Shown here in pieces: positions 6,353 to 9,740 of a stretch of DNA of 9,740 nt. The stretch covers positions 1-9,740 of the forward strand of contig JAFPIE010000134.1 in the NCBI GenBank assembly GCA_017388605.1, given 5' to 3'. The translations under genes and the position numbers were made by a program. The stretch is from Acholeplasmatales bacterium. GTDB taxonomy: Bacteria; Bacillota_I; Bacilli_A; Acholeplasmatales; Anaeroplasmataceae. The number at the start of each line of letters is the position of its first letter. Position 1 is the stretch's first letter. The notes under the pieces were generated by a model that was not told the origin of the DNA, made no database searches, and saw only the letters and a list, made by a program, of their open reading frames with translations.

Positions 6353-9049
6353 CTACTTCTTATTTACAATAGAATCGCAGCGTGGACATAGCTCATCAAC
6401 GCTTACAAATGGTACAATCATTCTACATCTAGCACAGGTACATCCCTCTGCAGGTGTAACCTCTACCTTGAATTCATTACCATCAACGAATTCAATCTGA
6501 GAAACGATTAATAATGTAGCTGCATTATCCTTTACTACCTCAAATACCTTCTTTGCATCAGCATCTAATGTAACGGTAAGCTTTGCATTAAAGCTCTTAC
6601 CAATAACCTTAGCACTTCTTGCATCCTCTAAAGCCTTAAGTACAACATCACGATACTTCATGAATTCATCATATTTTTCTTCAATGTCATCTTTAATATC
6701 TACTACCTCTGGCATATCGGTTAAATATACATCCTCTGCCTTCTTATAAGGTAGACAATCATATGCCTCACTCATCGTATGAGGAAGGATTGGAGATAAT
6801 AATTTAATTAAAGAATCTACAATCTTATAGAATACAGTTTGTACAGATAATCTTCTATTGGATTTTGGATCCTCAATATATAGAATATCCTTTGTAAAAT
6901 CTAAATAGAATGCAGATAATGTTGAGGATACATAATTAAGTACTGTCTTATAAACATCACCAAAGCGGAAGGTATCATAGCCATCCTTTACCTCCTTGAT
7001 GAATTTATTAAGCTTAATTAGCATATATTTATCTACAGACTCAAGCTTTTCATAAGGTAGGGAATCACTAGGATTAAAATCAGAAACATTCGATAATAAG
7101 AACTTTAATGTATTACGAATCTTTCTATAGGATTCAGATACCTGCTTTAAAATGTCTTGAGATAATGGCATATCGGATTGATAGTCTACACTCGCAACCC
7201 ATAATCTTAGAATATCTGCGCCATTTGTATTGCATACCTTAATAGGGTCAACGGTATTACCTAGGGATTTTGACATTTTTCTTCCCTGGCCATCAAGAGT
7301 AAAGCCGTGGGATAGTACTGCCTTATAAGGTGCAGTACCGGTAGTTGCTACTGCAGTAATAATAGATGAATTGAACCATCCTCTATACTGATCACTACCC
7401 TCAAGGTATAAATCGCATGGATAAGGTAAGCCTCTTCTTGCTAGGGTTGAATAGGAAGAACCTGAATCAAACCAAACATCCATAATATCCTTTTCCTTCT
7501 CGAACTTACCATTTGGAGAATGTGGATTTGTATAACCCTCTGGTAATAAATCCTTAGCTTCTCTTTCAAACCATACGTTTGATCCATACTTCTCAAATAA
7601 ATCCGCAACGTGAGCTAAAACATCCTGATCTAGGATTTCTGTTCCATCCTCTGCATAGAATACAGGAATAGGTACACCCCAAGCACGCTGACGTGAAATA
7701 CACCAATCATGACGATCACGAATCATATTGGAAATACGAACCTCACCCCATACTGGAGTCCATTCTACATCATGGATTGCCTTAAGAATATCCTCCTTAA
7801 TAGGGTCGATGGATGCAAACCACTGTGGTGTTGCTCTAAAGATTACTGGCTTCTTTGTTCTCCAGTCATGAGGATAGCTATGGGTAATTGGATCTAATAA
7901 TAATAAGGATCCACATGCCTTTAAATCTTCAATAATTGCATCCTCAGAATCATCATAGAACATACCTGCATACTTGCCTGCATTTTCCATCTGATAACCA
8001 TGGTTATCAACACAAACTAGAATATCAAGTCCATATTCCTTACCAGCAATGTAATCCTCTTCACCATAGCCTGGTGCGATATGAACGAAGCCTGTACCAT
8101 CGGTTGTAGTAACATAATCTGCATTGATAACAGGTTGAATTCTATCATAAATAGGTAAGCTATACTTTAAATCTAGTAAATTTTTACCATATTCATAACC
8201 TAAAACATTTACATCCTCTAAATTAAGCTTAGCCTTTAGGGATTCAAGTAAATCGGCTGCACAAACCATTCTTCCCTTATTTGAATCAAATACAACATAT
8301 TGAATATCTGGTCCTGCACAAACGGCTAAGTCACCAGGAATTGTCCATGGTGTAATTGTCCAAACTAAGAAGGCTGCATCCTTAAACATTCCCTCACCAT
8401 TTACAATAGGGAACTTAAAATAAATAGACTTAGATGTAATATCATGATATTCAATCTCAGCCTCAGCTAAGGCAGACTCACTGGATGGAGACCAATATAC
8501 TGGCTTTAAGCCCTTATAAATTAATCCCTTTGCTGCCATTTTAGCAAATACTCTTATCTGATCTGCCTCAAAATCATGAGTTAGAGTAATATATGGATTT
8601 GCATAATCTGCAAGTACACCTAATCTTTTAAAGCCAACCATCTGGCGGTTTACCTGCTTATAAGCATATTCCATACATAAATTACGGAATTCAGCAATAG
8701 GCTTATCTCTTCTTGATACACCACTCTTTTGAAGTGCATTCTCAATTGGAAGACCATGCGTATCCCAACCTGGATAATATACACTCTTATAGCCATTCAT
8801 ATTCTTATAACGAACGATAAAGTCCTTTAAAATCTTATTTAATGCATGACCTAAATGGATATCACCATTGGCGTATGGAGGTCCATCATGTAATGTATAT
8901 TCTCTTTTTCCTTCATTCTTTTTGATAACCTTATTATATAAGTCCATCTTCTCCCATTTTTCTTGGATTAATGGTTCCTTATTATTTAGATTACCACGCA
9001 TTTCAAAATTCGTTTGCCCCATAAATAGGGTGTCTTTGTAATCCTTCAT
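6353..9049 (-). CDS. ileS: Isoleucyl-tRNA synthetase
   Basis: Class I aminoacyl-tRNA synthetase that charges tRNA-Ile; cytoplasmic. At 898 aa it is a full-length bacterial type. The HIGH-type motif is HLGH at about residues 65-68 (DGPPYANGDIHLGHALNK). The CP1 editing domain follows, with TITPWTIPGDLAVC. WFDSGSSY and EGSDQYRGWF precede KMSKS at 591-595 (GRKMSKSLGN). A C-terminal zinc finger has C872/C875 and C888/C891 (CARC and CPRC), so no obvious catalytic residue is missing. I chose ATG 9049 (MKDYKDTLFM...) because AGGAGG lies 6 bases before it. The ATG at 9064 opens the same frame but its codons contain that ribosome binding site. Expression is controlled by the T-box leader upstream. No hairpin terminator follows the stop; the deo promoter begins 7 bases later. 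Confidence 0.97.
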   Translation of the reverse strand: MKDYKDTLFMGQTNFEMRGNLNNKEPLIQEKWEKMDLYNKVIKKNEGKREYTLHDGPPYANGDIHLGHALNKILKDFIVRYKNMNGYKSVYYPGWDTHGLPIENALQKSGVSRRDKPIAEFRNLCMEYAYKQVNRQMVGFKRLGVLADYANPYITLTHDFEADQIRVFAKMAAKGLIYKGLKPVYWSPSSESALAEAEIEYHDITSKSIYFKFPIVNGEGMFKDAAFLVWTITPWTIPGDLAVCAGPDIQYVVFDSNKGRMVCAADLLESLKAKLNLEDVNVLGYEYGKNLLDLKYSLPIYDRIQPVINADYVTTTDGTGFVHIAPGYGEEDYIAGKEYGLDILVCVDNHGYQMENAGKYAGMFYDDSEDAIIEDLKACGSLLLLDPITHSYPHDWRTKKPVIFRATPQWFASIDPIKEDILKAIHDVEWTPVWGEVRISNMIRDRHDWCISRQRAWGVPIPVFYAEDGTEILDQDVLAHVADLFEKYGSNVWFEREAKDLLPEGYTNPHSPNGKFEKEKDIMDVWFDSGSSYSTLARRGLPYPCDLYLEGSDQYRGWFNSSIITAVATTGTAPYKAVLSHGFTLDGQGRKMSKSLGNTVDPIKVCNTNGADILRLWVASVDYQSDMPLSQDILKQVSESYRKIRNTLKFLLSNVSDFNPSDSLPYEKLESVDKYMLIKLNKFIKEVKDGYDTFRFGDVYKTVLNYVSSTLSAFYLDFTKDILYIEDPKSNRRLSVQTVFYKIVDSLIKLLSPILPHTMSEAYDCLPYKKAEDVYLTDMPEVVDIKDDIEEKYDEFMKYRDVVLKALEDARSAKVIGKSFNAKLTVTLDADAKKVFEVVKDNAATLLIVSQIEFVDGNEFKVEVTPAEGCTCARCRMIVPFVSVDELCPRCDSIVNKK

Positions 9050-9064
9050 ATTCTTCCTCCTCAT

Positions 9065-9096
9065 AAAAAAAATCCTTAAAGCATAAGCTCTAAGGA
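9065..9096 (-). terminator. Regulated terminator of the T-box leader
   Basis: On the minus strand TCCTTAGAGC (9096-9087) pairs with GCTTTAAGGA (9082-9073), with one G-U wobble and a 4-base loop, followed by eight T. It shares CCTTAG with the antiterminator, so the two folds exclude each other. The ileS ribosome binding site begins only a few bases after the T-run. Confidence 0.9.
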
Positions 9097-9299
9097 CGAT
9101 TTAGTCGCGGTACCACCTTAGTTCCATATATAGATATATATGGCACTTCATTACTTTAACGCAGCAGGCGGGTATAGCTTATCCCTATACCGGCTCGCCC
9201 AATGATCCAAAGATACTAGAATTTACTACTTTTCACCCTCTGTAGCTCTCTTATCAAAGTCTAATTGTACCTTTCGTTTGGGGTCCTAACCTTTAATAC
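9065..9299 (-). ncRNA. T-box riboswitch (tRNA-Ile responsive) in the ileS leader
   Basis: The conserved T-box core AAGGTGGTACCGCG reads on the minus strand at 9119-9106. Its 7-base bulge TGGTACC (9115-9109) contains UGGU, able to pair with an ACCA tRNA end. The antiterminator pairs CTAAGG (9121-9116) with CCTTAG (9095-9090), and GCGA (9108-9105) with TCGT (9099-9096) around CTAAA. Stem I spans about 9283-9198. Its base is CCCAA/TTGGG, and its next helix is about AAAGGTAC/GTATCTTT. The internal loop between them carries GGATCA, giving AUC (9206-9204), an Ile codon followed by A, as specifier. The apical loop contains AGGGTGAAAA. A GGTATAG/CTATACC helix follows. A perfect AT hairpin (9124-9143), probably stem III, sits just before the antiterminator. 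Uncharged tRNA-Ile should stabilise the antiterminator and turn ileS on. Confidence 0.93.
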
Positions 9300-9305
9300 A
9301 AATGA

Positions 9306-9334
9306 ATTATACTATTTTTTCTATCTAAAGTAAA
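9306..9334 (-). promoter_or_regulatory. Promoter of the T-box/ileS transcript
   Basis: On the minus strand a perfect TATAAT (9311-9306) lies 17 bases after TTTACT (9334-9329), a 4/6 match to the -35 consensus. The start near 9299 gives a leader of about 250 bases. The surrounding sequence is very AT-rich (9310-9355). Confidence 0.65.
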
Positions 9335-9352
9335 TAATAAAAAATTTTTTTG

Positions 9353-9387
9353 TTATAAGAAAAGGACTTAGCTTTAAAGCTAAATCC
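9353..9387 (-). terminator. Terminator after the ABC transporter gene
   Basis: Arms 9387-9379 and 9372-9364 on the minus strand (GGATTTAGC with GCTAAGTCC) form a 9-base stem with one G-U pair; the TTTAAA loop is itself self-complementary. It is followed by TTTTCTTATAA. It starts 7 bases after the stop codon at 9395. Confidence 0.8.
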
Positions 9388-9394
9388 TATTTTA

Positions 9395-9740
9395 CTATTC
9401 AAGCTCAAAGGCACCAGTATACAATTGATAATATACGCCCTTTTGTTTAATTAAATCCTCATGTGTACCACGCTCAATAATATGGCCATGATCCAATACC
9501 ATAATAGCATTTGAATTTTGAACAGTAGATAATCTATGCGCTATAACGAATACAGTTCTACCATTCATTAGGCTATCCATACCTCTTGAAACTAAAAGCT
9601 CAGTTCTTGTATCAATAGAGGATGTAGCCTCATCTAAAATCATTACAGGTGCATCCGCTAGGGCCGCTCTCGCAATAGAAATTAATTGGCGCTGACCCTG
9701 TGATAGCTGAGAACCATTACTTGTAAGCATTGTATTAAAG
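9395..9740 (-). CDS. ABC exporter ATP-binding protein, C-terminal end (cut by window end)
   Basis: The frame is open to the window edge and reads FNTMLTSNGSQLSQGQRQ across it, so the ATG at 9730 is an internal methionine, not a start. Visible ATPase motifs in order are the ABC signature LSQGQRQ, Walker B VMILDEATSSID with its catalytic glutamate and D-loop, and the H-loop IAHRLST; Walker A and any membrane domain lie outside the window. The context NTMLTSNGSQLSQGQRQLISIARA is typical of multidrug/lipid exporters in which membrane and ATPase domains are fused (MsbA/LmrA type), often expressed as a heterodimer with a neighbouring half-transporter. The substrate cannot be inferred. It ends GAFELE and is followed by its own hairpin terminator, separating it from ileS. 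Confidence 0.9.
   Translation of the reverse strand, partial: FNTMLTSNGSQLSQGQRQLISIARAALADAPVMILDEATSSIDTRTELLVSRGMDSLMNGRTVFVIAHRLSTVQNSNAIMVLDHGHIIERGTHEDLIKQKGVYYQLYTGAFELE

Noticed and set aside
7709..7897. 62-aa open frame on the plus strand inside ileS
   Set aside because: It is antisense to the conserved ileS core and is a shadow frame.
9395..9730. ATG at 9730 as the start of a small stand-alone ATPase
   Set aside because: The frame stays open to the window edge, the protein begins in the middle of an ABC ATPase just before the signature motif, and Walker A must lie upstream.
1..9740. CRISPR array, tRNA, rRNA, insertion sequence, attachment site or defence system
   Set aside because: No regular repeat-spacer pattern, cloverleaf, transposase or integrase motif was seen; genes are ordinary housekeeping or metabolic types. 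The T-box contains tRNA-like pairing only as a riboswitch.

Overview
The window is about 9.7 kb of AT-rich chromosomal DNA from a low-GC Gram-positive bacterium (Bacillota). The evidence is strong AGGAGG-type ribosome binding sites, TTG starts, near-consensus sigma-A promoters, a T-box riboswitch in front of ileS, and a YfmF/YfmH-type M16 peptidase pair. The protein style reminds me of Erysipelotrichia or nearby gut Firmicutes, but the class is a guess. I see no prophage, IS, CRISPR, tRNA or rRNA. Almost everything is on the minus strand; the only plus-strand gene is a TetR-type regulator.

Layout from low to high coordinates. (1) 1-163: start of a small membrane protein (minus) cut by the window edge, with a perfect sigma-A promoter and a palindrome at its transcription start. 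(2) 269-631: a short single-stranded-DNA-binding protein (minus) without the usual acidic tip, with its own terminator. (3) 815-3266: an overlapping pair of M16-family proteins (minus). The upstream member, YfmF-like, lacks the zinc motif; the downstream member, YfmH-like, has HFLEH. (4) 3405-3983: a TetR-family regulator (plus), divergent from the M16 pair, with overlapping promoter elements and inverted repeats between them. (5) 4017-6274: a three-gene minus-strand operon made of an unrecognised 288-aa protein, deoC (deoxyribose-phosphate aldolase) and deoD (purine-nucleoside phosphorylase). It has a consensus promoter overlapped by a 19-bp palindrome, and ends at a hairpin shared with tetR. 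(6) 6353-9049: ileS (minus), preceded by a complete T-box leader with an AUC specifier and mutually exclusive antiterminator and terminator. (7) 9395-9740: the C-terminal end of an ABC-type exporter ATPase (minus), cut by the window edge.

Functionally, deoD and deoC form a deoxynucleoside salvage route: phosphorolysis yields deoxyribose-1-phosphate, and the aldolase splits deoxyribose-5-phosphate into acetaldehyde and glyceraldehyde-3-phosphate. The mutase that links them is not in this window. ileS is controlled by uncharged tRNA-Ile through the leader. Several likely true starts lie inside longer open frames (ssb, yfmF, tetR, ileS); they were chosen by ribosome-binding-site position. Nothing here clearly looks like a new multi-gene system. 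The best leads are the unknown protein heading the deo operon, the palindrome over that operon's promoter, and the repeats between yfmF and tetR.
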